From Plasmodium relictum (lineage: Eukaryota; Apicomplexa; Aconoidasida; Haemosporida; Plasmodiidae): 64,000 nucleotides of DNA. The notes beneath the pieces were generated by a model. It had not been told where the DNA came from. It was given only the letters and a program-made list of their open reading frames with translations, and ran no database searches. The stretch spans positions 310,001-374,000 of the forward strand of contig NC_041690.1 in assembly GCF_900005765.1 (NCBI RefSeq), read 5' to 3'. How positions within the stretch are numbered: the first letter of the stretch is position 1; the number at the start of each line of letters is the position of its first letter. Below are positions 44,985 through 57,827 of the stretch, piece after piece. Position numbers and translations under genes: made by a program.

Positions 44985-47747
44985 TTATGGCTCAACATCA
45001 TGGGATTTTTTTGTATCTAAATTTTCTTTTTTTCTTTTTTTCATTTTTAATGACATTCTTCTTCTTATTGTTTTTTGTTTCTAATGATTAAAAGGAAAAA
45101 AAATAAATATTATTTTAAATATTATATATATATATATATATATAAATTATAAAAACTAAGATTAAAAAAGAAAAAAGATTACCTGGAAGATAGTTCGTAA
45201 TGGTTTATATAGTAATGGAACAACTGGTGTTTCAACTTTAACTAATTCAACATCAATTTGTTTACATAAATGATTCATCTTTGCTATTTTTTTTATACAT
45301 TCATGACTTAAACCATGTATAGTTACATGCTTATTATTAATATTATATCTGTGCTTAACAGATGTTAGTGCTTCAATTGCTGTATAATCAAATAAGGTAC
45401 TTTTTCCTTTTAAAACTATATTTACTGTTGGACTATCATTTTCATAACTAAATAATCTTGTAAACATTTTTTTAGAAGCATAAAATAAATGACCTTCAAT
45501 TTCATAATACTATAAAAAAAAAAAAATGTATGTATATGTATGTATATTAAGATGTATTGTTTTTTTAAACCATTGAATTTTATATTGATTTTATATAATT
45601 TATATTACATCTCTATTATTTTATTTTTTTTTTTTTACTTTAGTATCAGTATCCTTATCATAAAATATTTCAAATTTAAAGGTTGATTTACTTTGCCATA
45701 CATATACCAAAGCGGATAAAATAATTCCTGCGAAAACTCCAGTTGGAACACTTACAACAACCTGAGTAAAAAATTAAAATAATTTTATTTTTTAAATTAA
45801 TATATATTATGAAAAATTATATATTTACATATTATTTTTTCCTTTTTTCATTACGCATAAAACAGTAACAAGAACAATAATAAAAGCATCCCATCTTGAT
45901 ATTTTTCTACTCATACAAGGATGGCACTTTCTTATATAACCAGGACAAAAGGTAAAAAATACAATTGGGATAGAAAACCATTTGAAACAATGAATAAATA
46001 CAGTTATCATAATTCCACATAAAAAAGATAACGGAATATAATTTAATAGAGAATAACCAAAAAGCAATATGGCATATATTAAAATAGATGCAACAACTCC
46101 ACTCTCCTTACCTCTTGCTCCATTTCTATAATTTAAAACTGATAATCCCAACAAACTACTACCACCTACTGCACTTCCTAATGTTGCTAAAAAATTTCCA
46201 ATAAAAAGAGAAAAAATTGTTTCATTAGTGTCACATTCAGCACCACCCATATCTTTTATTACTTCACTAACCATTAAAACTTCAATTAGTAATACTGTGA
46301 ACATATTTGCGACTATGAAAAAAAAAAGTACATAAATTTATATAAGAAGTATAATTAAAAAAAATTCAAAAATTAAGCTATATAAAATTTTTACCTTGCT
46401 TAATAAGATCTAAATCAAAAACAACTTTTGAAAAATCTAATTCCTTATTTGTAAATAAAAAAGTTGGTTTTGCTTTGTCTAATGTAAAAGAAAACATATC
46501 GCCAACTGTAAATGACTTAACATTTTTAAATGACTCAAAATTGTTATGTAAAATCTTTCTAAGAATAACAAATTCAACAAAAATAGTAACTGTTATAGCT
46601 ATTAATGTAGAAGGAATTTTATGACCTACCTGTATGGATAAAAAAAAAAAAAATTATATATTGATTTGGATATGTGTATAAATAAAATTTTTTTTTTTTT
46701 TTTTTTGTTGAAACATATTCTGTATTTATAGTATATTATGTAATATTCAAAATTTTACTCATTAATACTATTTATACTATTTTTTTTAAATATTTATCAT
46801 GCATTATGTTGAAAAAAAAAAAGATAATATTTTTAATTCAATAATATATGTCTCTTCTCAAATATAAATATATATACAACTTAGACATAATTAAATATAT
46901 ATAAGATTCTTATTATTATAATTATTTTTATTTCTATATATTCTTAAAATTGTAAAAATACATCTACATTATATATATATATATAACTTCGTACTTTTGG
47001 TATTTTTTTCCAAAGTTCTACGATGATAACAACAAGAGCACATATTATTATAAAAAATAGTAAAAAGTATCCCTTAATATATTCATGGGTGTATGGATTT
47101 TTTAAGGTATGTAATTGAGCCATCAAAAAAATAATAGAAAGGCCATTACAGTATCCAATAAAAACAGGTGTAGGAATTAATTGAATTAAGGCTGACATAT
47201 GAAATAAAGAAAAAAAGAATAGCATAACGGAACATATTAATATGCAAACATATAATTTTTCTATTCCTTCAGGTAAATAATCAATATGATCATTTTCTAT
47301 TAAATACTTTGAGCAAACCGATGCAAAAGCTCCTGTTACTCCATGAATAACTGCAGGAGAACCTCCAAAAATAGATGTTATTAAACATAAAAAGGAAGCT
47401 CCTTGTAATCCAATATATGGTGGAATTTTAGCTATCATAGAAAAAGATATCATTTCAGGTAACATTGTTAAGCATAATATACAACCACACAATATTTCAT
47501 TTATATAATATTTGGATACTTCTTTTGGTGTATTTGTAAATCCCCAACCCCATTTTATACCATCTATTATTGATATGAATGATTTTGAAAATCCTATTCT
47601 GGCAGGTAAACATACTTTTATATCATTGTCATATAAGTCATCATGATATAGTTGCGTTCTTTCACTTGATTCATCCAATTTGTTAAATTCATCTGCTTCA
47701 TTTATGAAATCATTAATTATTAAATCACTACTTTTTGTGTCAAACAT
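44985..47747 (-). CDS. SulP-family inorganic anion transporter with STAS domain, six exons, 663 aa
   Basis: Exons on the minus strand: 47747-46995, 46629-46395, 46312-45855, 45761-45639, 45509-45183, 45080-44985; all phases agree. The N-terminal 70 residues are acidic and cytosolic. The membrane part starts near YYINEILCGCILCLTMLPEM and contains the SulP signature region (FSMIAKIPPYIGLQG, then IFGGSPAVIHGVTGAFASV). Further helices in exons 2-4 include GNFLATLGSAVGGSSLLGLS. Exon 5 encodes a STAS domain (VNIVLKGKSTLFDYTAIEAL). The tail is strongly basic. SulP/SLC26 proteins move sulfate, bicarbonate or related anions, sometimes by exchange; the substrate here is unknown. It is the neighbour of EXP2 in P. 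falciparum, where it is annotated as an inorganic anion exchanger (from memory). Confidence 0.9.
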
Positions 47748-50700
47748 TTTTTTTTCTTTTATTTTTTTTTTTTATCTATTTTTTTTTTTAGAAGTTATTT
47801 TTTAAATAATCAACAATTTGTACTAACATGTATATATTAAAATATTTAAATATTTACAAAATTTAAACATATATATGAATTATTGTTTTCATTTATAAAC
47901 ATATAGCTTTTTATTTTCTTATGTTTTATATTTCTTCACAACTTATTTTATTTTACTTTTTTTTTTTCCCCCTTTATTATAAATTTTTTACATTATTTCT
48001 TTTAGGATAAAATAAAAACTATTAAATTAAAATATTCTAAATTAAAAAAAAAAAATTTAGTTCATTATTAATAGGGAAATAGTAACTTCACGAAATATAA
48101 AACATCAAGGGTTTTTTAACTGAACTATTAATTATTCTCTGGTAAAATGGCTTAAAAAAATTAAAAGAATATATATATTTTTTCATTTAATCATACAAAT
48201 ATATGAGAATACAATAAAAATTCTTTTTAAAATATAAATTTCCAATAATAAAAAAAAAATTAAAAGGAAGAAATCAATTATTTTCACTTAAAAAAAGAGG
48301 CTAGATATAAAGTTGAAAAAAAAAAAAAAAAAAAAAAAATCAAAACATATATTTTATTAAAAAAAATTCATTATAAATAGATTAATATACAAAATTAAAA
48401 ATATATTTATATCTTCAAAATTCATATTTTTTAATTTTTCTTTTAAGATTTCTTCATAAAATCTTTGAAAAAAATGTATGAAAGTTTAAAAAAAAAAAAA
48501 AAGACATCTTAATTTAATATTTTATATATTTACATGGAAAATTATTTTTTTACTTTTTATTTTATTAATGTAATTATATATTTATTATTTTATTAATTTT
48601 TTTTATATAAATTTTTATTTTATTTTTTATTTTTTTTTTACTTTTTTTTTTTTTTTTTGCATGCTTTTTTAACATAAACATTTAATATTTTCTTGAATTT
48701 TCAAGTCTGAAAAATTTACAAAATTTAGATTTGAATTTAATCGCACACATATAAGAAATGTATATGCATATTTATTCAAACTTTTTTATTATTTTTCTTT
48801 TTTATTTTATTTGCTATTAATAGTTTACAACAAAGATGGTAAAAAAAAGAAAAAAAAAAATTCTTTTTTTCTGTTAAAATATTAAAACATTTTTGATGTC
48901 ATTTAATCAAGATGAATGAAAAATAAAAAATACTGATTATTTTGTAATTTATCCCTTCATGCTAAAATATACAAAAAAGAAAAATCTTATAAGAAACATT
49001 CTTTCAATTATTTTGATATGTTACATATGGTTATTGCAAATTAAGAACATTGTTTAACATTATCGGATTGAATATAAATATATAATACTCTACTGAGTAT
49101 TCATAAAAGTAAATATAAGATAAAATAAAAATTAAAGGGTATTTAATTTTTAAAAAAATAGTAGTGAAGAAATATTATAAATCTATCAAATGAAGAAACA
49201 AGTTATAGAATATAATATTCATTTTTTAAAGATAATTTATTTAAAAGTGGAAAGCAAAATTTATAAATGATATGAATGGATTTATTTCACTGTTATAAAA
49301 ATTCAAAAAAAAAGTTTTTTGTAATGAGTAAAATACAGAAGATTGTAATATTTGAATATTATTACAAAAAAAAAAAAAATGTTATATTATTCATTAAAAA
49401 AATAACAAAATCAGTTATTTTAAAATGTAAAAGTATTAAAGGTATATAGTTTCTTCTTGAGTATAGAAAAATAAATACCATTTTTATAATTTCAATTTTT
49501 CAAAAGATTTTGCAAATAATGTTATTTAAAATAACTTTTTTTTATTTTTTTTAAATTAATTTCATGTTCTTGTAATTTTATAAGAAATATATATTTTATT
49601 TATTTCATATTATCATAATATAGATTTTTTTTGGGAACTATATTTTAGATTAATATTTTTTAAATGAAAAAAAAAGAATTTAACTAGATAACTAGATTCC
49701 TAAATGAATAAGAATAATTAACTACATTCTAAATATTTTCTTTGAAAAAGTTCATATAATTTTATGTATATATATATATATATATATAAAGTTACTCTAT
49801 GTAGGTGGCTATTATGTAATCATGATTATGTTCTATTATTAAGAAACACGTGTAATTGTTAGCTGTTAAAGGTCATTACTTTTTTTCTTTATAATTTAAT
49901 TATAATATATAACATTTCTAAATATGTATTATTTTTATATGAAAAAAAAATAAAATGAACATATTAATTATTTTCTATATATAAATGTACTTGACTGTTA
50001 TAGCAAATGTTTTTAGAACAATTATTTAACAATTTGTTGGCATTACAATAAAAATTATTTACAACAGTTTTAAAGTTTATGATAAAGAGAAAAAAAAAAA
50101 AGATTTAATCTTAAGTAATTAATAAAAAATTAACATAAGTATTTAACTTTATATATTTTAATTCAATAAAAAATTATACGCTATATTTTTTAAAAGAAAA
50201 AAAGGTTATGCATCTGTTTTATGATTATATAATCCCCAAAAAAAAAAAGATATTAGTGCATGCAACAAATATACCACCTGGCACTTTAAGATGCATGCAT
50301 GCTTTTTATTATATTGTTTTAAAATAACTTATAGAATCCATTATATTATTTTTATATTTGAAATAATTTAAAGTATTTGTAGTTTTATGTTTTTAAAAAA
50401 AATACTATAAACACTATATGAATTTATAATTTTCATTTTTAGATATCTTAGAGAAAAAAATATATATATATTTCAAAGCAATATGCATATGTTTAATTAG
50501 TATATATAAACCTTTATTTTTATTATATCTGCATTATATAACTATTATTATTAATAATATTATTATTATTGGGATTGAAGTGGTTTTATTGAATATTTTT
50601 GTATGTTAATAAGAAATGATAAATTAAAAAAATATATTTATGATATTGATTATGCATTTATAACTGATAAAACAATTCCGTAAAAAATATATTTATCTTA

Positions 50701-50951
50701 ATTCAACTAGTAATTCACTGATGAATATTAAAATTTAGTTCTATTTGCTATACATATAAACTATTGAAAAAAAAATATTAATTTTATATGGACTTCAAAT
50801 ATATATTTTTTTTTCCATTTAGTAACTTTATTTTGATTTTACTAGTTTTTTTTTTTATTCCTTTATATTTTTAACTTAAAATTAGTAATTTATTATTTAT
50901 AATTAATAATACGGAACTTGTAATATTCAATTATATTGTGTTTTTCCTAAC
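47748..50951. promoter_or_regulatory. 3.2-kb divergent region between SulP transporter and EXP2
   Basis: Holds both promoters and probably a long EXP2 5' leader. A/T-rich, but with less homopolymer between about 48850 and 50950 than elsewhere. Notable words: GCATGC palindromes at 48659-48664 and in the pair at 50257-50302, the palindrome ACACGTGT at 49846-49853, and a (TA)n run near 49765-49789. No open frame of gene length on either strand. Confidence 0.5.
50257..50302. promoter_or_regulatory. Paired TGCATGCA palindromes about 650-700 bases upstream of EXP2
   Basis: TGCATGCA occurs at 50257-50264 and again at 50292-50299, where it continues as an overlapping TGCATGC to 50302. The two are 35 bases apart. 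TGCATGCA is the reported binding word of the parasite ApiAP2 factor AP2-Sp, active in sporozoites. The left copy also reads GTGCA, the core of an AP2-I-type site. EXP2 is used in both liver and blood stages, so control by such factors is plausible but inferred. Confidence 0.45.
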
Positions 50952-52244
50952 ATGAAAGTAATTAAAATTTTTGTTCTTTCATTTGTATTTTTGTTATACA
51001 AAAATAGCACTATTGTACATTGTGGTGGCTATGGTGATATAGCCGCAACAAGTGCTTTACAAACTGTTATTAAGGAACCTATTACGTAATGAATAAAAAT
51101 AAAAGAAAACAAATATAAAATTATTTTGCACTTTGATATTTTCTATTGAATATCTTTGTAATTGAAATACAAACTTCTATTAAATACATTGTGTACATTT
51201 TTTTTTTTTTTCTTTAGTTTAACAATAAAGGATTTATATGAGCATGGTGTAAAGAGTCCAATAACAAAACTTGTGCATAAAATCAAAAAGTTCCTCCGTT
51301 ATAGAAAAGTTTTGAGATGGTCTCGTATATGGTGGATATTATTAGTTAGAGAAATTGTAGGAGATAATAATATTGAAAAAAGAACTGAGAAAGTAAGTAG
51401 ACAAATATATTTATTTTCATTATATTCCTTTTAAAATGCTCATATTTTAGATGTATATTAAATTTAAATAATATATATATTTTTTTCCTTTTTTTTTTCA
51501 AATTTTTATTCAAAAAAAAAAAAAAAAAAAAGAGAAAGATTATTTATTCATTTACTATATATTTGTATAAAATTAGTTACTTTTATTTTTTAATATTTAT
51601 CGTAATTGTTAATATTTTATTTATTTTAGGAATTAAGAGAGATATGGGATCAATGTACTATAGCTGTATTTAACAATACTTTAAATACAATAGATACTAA
51701 ACCATTATTGTTTTTACATGGTATTTTAAATGAATGTAAAGAAAATTTCTCAACAAAATTAAGACAAGATCCAAGTTTAATTGTAGTAAAAATGAATCAA
51801 ATAATAAAATCTGAAATATATAGATTTTGGGTTTCAGAAAATTATTTGAAAATAGCAAGATCAGGAATATTCTACAAGTCTATCACACCAAGTATAGTTC
51901 CACCTCTTCCTAAAGAACATACCTTAAGATATTTGTCTTCATATATGGTAGATAAATTAAAAGCCTTAGAATCTAAAAAGAATATAGAATCAGGAAAATA
52001 TGAAATAGACATAAGCTCTGATGAAAAAACTAAAAAAGGTGAAGGTGATGTAGATGAAACTACTGAAGATAATTTATATGAGCAGTTAATAAAAGAAGAA
52101 AATATTGATGAATTAGCTAAAGAAGTTATTTTGGGTGAAGACACTGATGATAATGAAAGTGCTGATAATGAAGTTACTGATTATAATGGAGATGATAATA
52201 ATGAAAGTACTGATAATGAAGGTGAAGATACTGAAGACAATTAA
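50952..52244 (+). CDS. EXP2: EXP2, parasitophorous vacuole membrane pore of PTEX, three exons, 307 aa
   Basis: Exons: 50952-51085, 51218-51392, 51630-52244; junctions keep phase (2, then 0). A signal peptide covers residues 1-24. The amphipathic helix thought to cross the vacuole membrane follows (GYGDIAATSALQTVIKEP). The middle is strongly conserved with the P. falciparum protein (RKVLRWSRIWWILLVREIVG; PLLFLHGILNEC). Two cysteines, at residues 112 and 139, match the known disulfide pair. The last 80 residues are acidic with degenerate DNES/DNEV repeats, longer than in P. falciparum. EXP2 forms the heptameric channel through which HSP101 and PTEX150 thread exported proteins into the host cell, and alone serves as a nutrient pore. 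Finding this gene places the window in Plasmodium. Confidence 0.96.
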
Positions 52245-52644
52245 GAAAATATCAATATGAATGAATATTATTTTAAACATTCAAATAATAAAAAGGTAAT
52301 AATTAAATAAAATTGAAAATAGTTATTACATGAATATTTTCAATCAGTTGAAATAAAAATAATATTTACAAAAATAGGAAGCAATTTTCTATTTTTAGAT
52401 AGGATAGGTATTATTGCGATAAATAAAAACTTGCAGTAATATAAATTTTTTTAAAAATGAATTTATTTAGGGCTTATTATTTTTCTTATTTATATTTATA
52501 TACTATGATTTATTAGTTTTTATTTCAAAAATGAGGTTTTTCAATTTTTGACTCAATGGAAATATTTAATTTTTTTCATTGGAATTTTTTAATTTATATC
52601 ATATTAAAATTTTGCAATTTTTATTTTACTAAATTTTTTTAATT

Positions 52645-52677
<33 letters not shown>

Positions 52678-53774
52678 TTCTTTAATAGTTTTTAATTTTT
52701 AATAAGAAACATCTATTATTTATGTAACTTGAGTAACAGTCCTTATTTTTTTAAAAGTAAAATATGGTTTATTTTATTAAAAAAGAAATTTGCTCTTTAA
52801 AAAAAAAAAATTGAAAATGTATAATTCTAAAGAGTTCAATATTTAGTGCAATGCCTAATATATATTTCTTTTTAACATTATTTTTATTTAAGATATTTGT
52901 ATCATTTAAATAAATGTTATAATTTTTTTAAATATTCTTGTTCCTTTACTGATTAAAGAATTTTTTACTTTTGGGTACTTATAAATCTCACTTATTCTTC
53001 TCAAAATAAAAAGTGAAAATATTCATAATTTTTTTTATTTATTTATATTTTTAATTTCAAGGTGTATTTATAACTTGTATTTTTTTTTAATAAAAATAAG
53101 AAGTGATTTTTTCATACAAATATTTAAATATTCAATATTAAAATTTAATTTTTAATTATATTTATAATGTTTATTATGATTACTTATTAATATGTGCAAT
53201 TTTTCTTATTGTAAAAGGACGCTGTTTCTATTAACTTTTTTTTCTTATATATGTAATAGTAATTTTTTCTAATATATAGGATTATTAAGGATAATATATA
53301 TTTTTAAATAAGATAGCCTTTATAATTTAAATATATGTTATAATATTTTTTAAATTTTATTTTATTTTTTTTTTTGGGGATTTTGATCTATTTAAAAGAA
53401 ATTTATTAAATACTTAACACTATTTTTCTTAATACTAAAGAATTGAAGAGAATATTAAAATTAATAAAATAAAAATAAAATATTAATATGCGATAGAGCA
53501 CATATATTAATTTTACTTTAAAGTATCATAACTTCTACCATATGATAAATTAAACAAAAAAAAAGTCTTTAACAATTTATGCAACAAAATTAAAAATGAG
53601 AAATATCTTTACAATAATATATAAAGGGGTAATAATGTGTATTCATAAAAATTAAAAAAAAAAAAATATAAAAACATTAAATTAAGGAATAATTTTATGT
53701 AAAAAAAAAAAAATATAAGTATATTATTATGAGAAAAAAAAAAAATATGTATATCAATAGATGTATATGTTTAT
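52245..53774. other. Convergent 3' spacer between EXP2 and RCL1
   Basis: 1530 bases. A/T-rich spacer with a (TA)n run near 52643-52672. No gene or RNA recognised; it should hold both 3' UTRs. Confidence 0.6.
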
Positions 53775-55181
53775 TTAAAAAGTTTTTTTTGAAAAGTTAC
53801 GATAACCTACACCTACACATTTTATAATATATGAATAATCAATTTGAGATTTTTCTACTTTTTTAATATCAAAAACAACACTAAAAAAGTCATTTAACAA
53901 TCTAATTAGTGCAATAGAGTATGGTTTTAGAATATTTAATGTAATTTTCGAAACAGATGTATCATTTGCTAAAGCCATATATAATAGAGGTAACCATTGA
54001 TAATTTGTATCTACTGATGATAGACCTTTTATTTCATTTGCTATTTTTAAGGAAACAAAAAATCCCAATCTTTCATATATATCAACTTGATGTAAGTTAG
54101 ATGACATATTATTTAAAAAACTATTATAATCTATACAATTTTTTTCTTCTTTAGAAAATGAATTACTGCTATTATTTATAAGAAAATTTTCTTCATTTTT
54201 TTTACTTTTTTCTAATTTATTTTCAACATTTTGAATATTATTTCCATTACTTGTTCCTTGACTCGTGGAATCAGTTTCATTATTTTTATTATTTATATTT
54301 AATGAATCTTTAACATGTTTCAATAAAAATTCATCAATACATAAATCAGTTGCATAAATACATTTATTTTGTGTATGTGCAAATAAGGATAAAGAAATAA
54401 AATGATTTTCTTCATTGTTTTTTTTTAATTTTGCATTTTCAGCTTCAATGCTAACATAAGGGGTAAATTTACATAAATTTTTTTTTGCACAATTCATGAA
54501 TTTATTCCTAAAAATTAATGAAACATTATTACAAAAAATAGATCCACTTATTTTTTTAACCAAACCAGGATCATTTATATCAAAAGAATCTATTGATTTA
54601 AAATTATTCATAAAAAATAAAACTTCACCTGAGCAATCAGATTTAATTCCTCTTTTTAGAATTGTAATGTTTAAAAAATTTTCATCAACTTTCAAAAATG
54701 TTTTAAAAAAATGTTCACTCACAATTTTTAAAGTATAAACAGTACTATCAATGGAATCATCAGTTATGCCTTTTAATAATAATTTAACTGGATTTTTAAA
54801 AAATGGAATTATCATAAGTAAAAATTCAAGAAAATAAGTTATACTTCTTTCTTTACCACAATGAAATATTATATTTAAATCATTAATTTTTACTTCATCA
54901 TTCACATTACCTACTAAGAATCCTGGTTTAAAGTATAATTCATCACCATTTTCATTAATTTTAATTATTGTATTGTCACATAATTTATCAATAAGTTTTA
55001 AAATTTTTGCTTCGTATTCATGTAATCCTTCGATTTCAGGCTCTTTGCTTATTTTATCTAATTCTTTATTATTTTTTATTCCATTTTTATTTTTTCTAAT
55101 ATTTTTAATCGTTATAGATTTGCCACTTATTAAACTTAAAGCTAATCTAAATCGGAAATAATTACTCCCACTAAATTCCAT
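53775..55181 (-). CDS. RCL1: RCL1, RNA 3'-terminal phosphate cyclase-like protein, 468 aa, single exon
   Basis: The N-terminus MEFSGSNYFRFRLALSLISGKSITIKNIR is the start of the cyclase fold (G.N..R.RL.LS...G..I.I..IR). IHGLHEYE-type spacing is kept in EIEGLHEYEAKILKLIDKL. Later family landmarks are FKPGFLVG, the RSITYFLEFLLMIIPFFKNP region, ILKRG and the C-terminal IIKCVGVGYRNFSKK. One Ser/Asn/Glu-rich insert of about 70 residues sits near 300-370. The RCL1 branch has no cyclase activity. In yeast it works in the nucleolus with the GTPase Bms1 in early 18S rRNA maturation. It is assigned to RCL1 rather than the true cyclase RTCA by its N- and C-terminal motifs. Expected in the nucleolus. Confidence 0.88.
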   Translation of the reverse strand: MEFSGSNYFRFRLALSLISGKSITIKNIRKNKNGIKNNKELDKISKEPEIEGLHEYEAKILKLIDKLCDNTIIKINENGDELYFKPGFLVGNVNDEVKINDLNIIFHCGKERSITYFLEFLLMIIPFFKNPVKLLLKGITDDSIDSTVYTLKIVSEHFFKTFLKVDENFLNITILKRGIKSDCSGEVLFFMNNFKSIDSFDINDPGLVKKISGSIFCNNVSLIFRNKFMNCAKKNLCKFTPYVSIEAENAKLKKNNEENHFISLSLFAHTQNKCIYATDLCIDEFLLKHVKDSLNINNKNNETDSTSQGTSNGNNIQNVENKLEKSKKNEENFLINNSSNSFSKEEKNCIDYNSFLNNMSSNLHQVDIYERLGFFVSLKIANEIKGLSSVDTNYQWLPLLYMALANDTSVSKITLNILKPYSIALIRLLNDFFSVVFDIKKVEKSQIDYSYIIKCVGVGYRNFSKKTF

Positions 55182-57000
55182 TTTATATGCAAAAAATCAG
55201 ACATAAGTATATTTTGATTTACTAAAATTTAAGTAAAAACATTTGAAAAAAGTTGCAAATTATTTTTTTTTTTCCCTCAAATATATATTGATATGCTTCT
55301 ACGTAATTTACATAAAATATTCCATAAAAATTATTTTATTTTTTTTTTAATTTTTTTATATTATATAAATATATTTACTGTTAAATCATATTTTTAATAT
55401 TTCAAAATTTTTTCCTATATTGATATTATTTTGATCTTTCTTTTTTTTATGTTTTATATATAAAGATTATGGTATAGAAAAAATAAAAAAAAAATTTCAA
55501 TTTAAAAATATTAAAATTAACTCTTGCAATTTTTTTTTTTTTTCATACAATAAAAAAAAAAAAAAAAAAAGTTTACGGGTATTATTAAAAATTATAATAA
55601 AAAAAAATGTATACAAAATATCTTTTAAAAAGTATATATAAAAAATAATAACATCAATTTGATTCTATAAAAAAAATTCAACTTTTTCGCATCATGGTTG
55701 TATATAAAATTTTTAATAATTTTTCTTAAAATGAAAATATGATAATTCTTTACCTTTTTAAAAATTATTTACTTGTAAGCTATTTTGCTTTTATAAATAT
55801 ATTTTTTTTTGATAAGAAAAATTAAAAGAGATACAATGTAAAATTATTCTTTTTTATTAAAACAATTATATACTCAACATTTTTTTTGGAATGATTTTTC
55901 ATAGATAAATAGAATAAATTATAAAAAAACTATATATTAAAGAAACATTATTTTTAATACTTAAAATAGTTTCATAAAAACTAAATGTAAATTAATAACT
56001 TATTTTTAGAGGGTTTTTAATGGATAATTTTAATTTTGATATATATATATATATATATTTATTAGAAATGCTTATATAAATAACTATAGTATAATATCTG
56101 TTAAAAATAATAATTTATATTTTATAAATGGAAATGGTTTAATAAAAAATATTAATTTATATATTTGTATTCTTCACATTTTCTAAGATTTTGATATTAA
56201 AGATAAGCATTAAGAAAAATCAGTGGTATTTAATTATTTTTTATCTTTTTTTTTTTAACTTAATAAATCTAATATATATAAGTTATAAACAATTTAAATT
56301 TGTTAATGAAAATATGTTAAATATAAAATTAGAATAATTAACTTATTGAATAAATTATAAAAAAAAAAAAAACTAAAAAAGTTTGAAGAAATTGTAAAAA
56401 TTGTAATTAAAATTTATCGATTTTATTATGTAAAAAGTATAGTTATACGTACACATAATAATGAAAATATTTAAAAAAATAAAAAAAAATGTAATTATTT
56501 TTTAAAAGAATAAATTAAAAAATATGCATATATATAAATATCAATTTTGATTTATCTAATAATTTAAAAATTTTTTTTTTTTTAATTAAAGAAAAACTTA
56601 ATTCATATAATTTAGGATAAGTTATTTTAAGCAAATATAAAAAATATATAATGCATTATGTAAAATATTTAAATATTAAATACAAGACAAAAATAAGGTA
56701 AATGCATAAATGAATTTTCATATTTTATGGTAAATAAAAAAATTTGAATAATGTTTAACACATGTTAATTTTTTTTGGATAAATTATGAATAATTCTGTT
56801 TTAATATTATAATAAAAGAAAAAAATTCCCAAACTTTGAGAAATTGATAAAATATAACACTGTCAAACATTAAAGAAAATACAAAAAAGTAAATAATTTT
56901 TAATGGAATTTTAAAAAACATTAATACATTTTTATTTTATTTTTTTTTTCCTTAGATTTGTATTGAATTTTATGTATATGAATGATTATTTATTTTTAAA
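55182..57000. promoter_or_regulatory. 1.8-kb divergent promoter region, RCL1 and VMA21-like gene
   Basis: Both flanking genes are transcribed away from it. Long A and T runs (for example 55552-55570) and ATAT repeats at 56040-56057. Nothing gene-like on either strand. Confidence 0.5.
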
Positions 57001-57213
57001 ATGATATCAATCAAGTTTTTTTTGGTTTTATTTTTGTTGATTTTAATGTCATTGCCTTTTATTCCTTTTTTTATGTATAAATGGATTCCAGATGAAAATA
57101 ATTTTCTTTTTATTATTTTAATTATATTAATGGTTACCACATTACCAGTAATTGGAGTTTACTCATATACGAGGATAAATGGCACATATTTGTATGAAAG
57201 AAAGAATGATTAA
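57001..57213 (+). CDS. Small two-helix membrane protein, VMA21-like, 70 aa
   Basis: Two hydrophobic helices (about residues 4-27 and 34-56) are joined by a short polar loop (PDENN). The layout fits VMA21, the ER chaperone that assembles the V-ATPase membrane sector: KFFLVLFLLILMSLPFIPFF resembles the first helix with its central Met and Leu-Pro. The C-terminus is YERKND, and a basic pair at -4/-3 matches the dilysine-type ER-retrieval signal of fungal VMA21. Similarity is short, so the name is tentative. The single exon, start at the only reasonable ATG, and amino-acid use unlike random A/T DNA support it as a gene. Confidence 0.6.
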   Translation: MISIKFFLVLFLLILMSLPFIPFFMYKWIPDENNFLFIILIILMVTTLPVIGVYSYTRINGTYLYERKND

Positions 57214-57827
57214 TTTTTAAATAAAAACAAAACAAAAAAAAAAAAAAAGCAATAATAACATTATTATATAAAATAGAATAACAGAAAATAATGTTTAAAT
57301 TTAAATGTCTACATTACTTTTTTTTTATTTAGTAAAAATTTAGATGTGAAATATTTTAAGATTTTAAAATTATAAATGAAAAAAAAAATCAGTTATAATA
57401 AGGAAAAATAACTTTATTTTAAGCATTTTTAAGAGTATATATATTATATTTTTTTTTTTTTTATGCATATTCTTCATACTATTTGTTAGTCTACCCTTTT
57501 ATTCATTCCTTTTTTTTAATGCTAAAAAAAAAAAAAATACTTTTTTAAACAATAAAAAAGGTCAAGTTTAAAATAAAAAATAAAGAGTAATTTTTTTTTA
57601 TATTTAATGATTAATTATATTAGAAAATAGTTATAAAAAGTTTTGTATAGAAAGAAAAAAATATAAGTAAACTTTTAAAAATATAAAAAAAAAAAAAACT
57701 ACACATATATATATGATGAAAAATAAGATGTATAAGAAAGAGGGTAATCTATGTAAAAAGAAGAGAAAAAAAATTTACATAAAAAAAAAAAAAATAAAAA
57801 GAATGAAATAAAAAATTTTATTAAAAT
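57214..57827. other. Convergent 3' spacer
   Basis: 614 bases between the ends of the VMA21-like and proteasome genes. Long A and T runs; nothing else seen. Confidence 0.6.
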
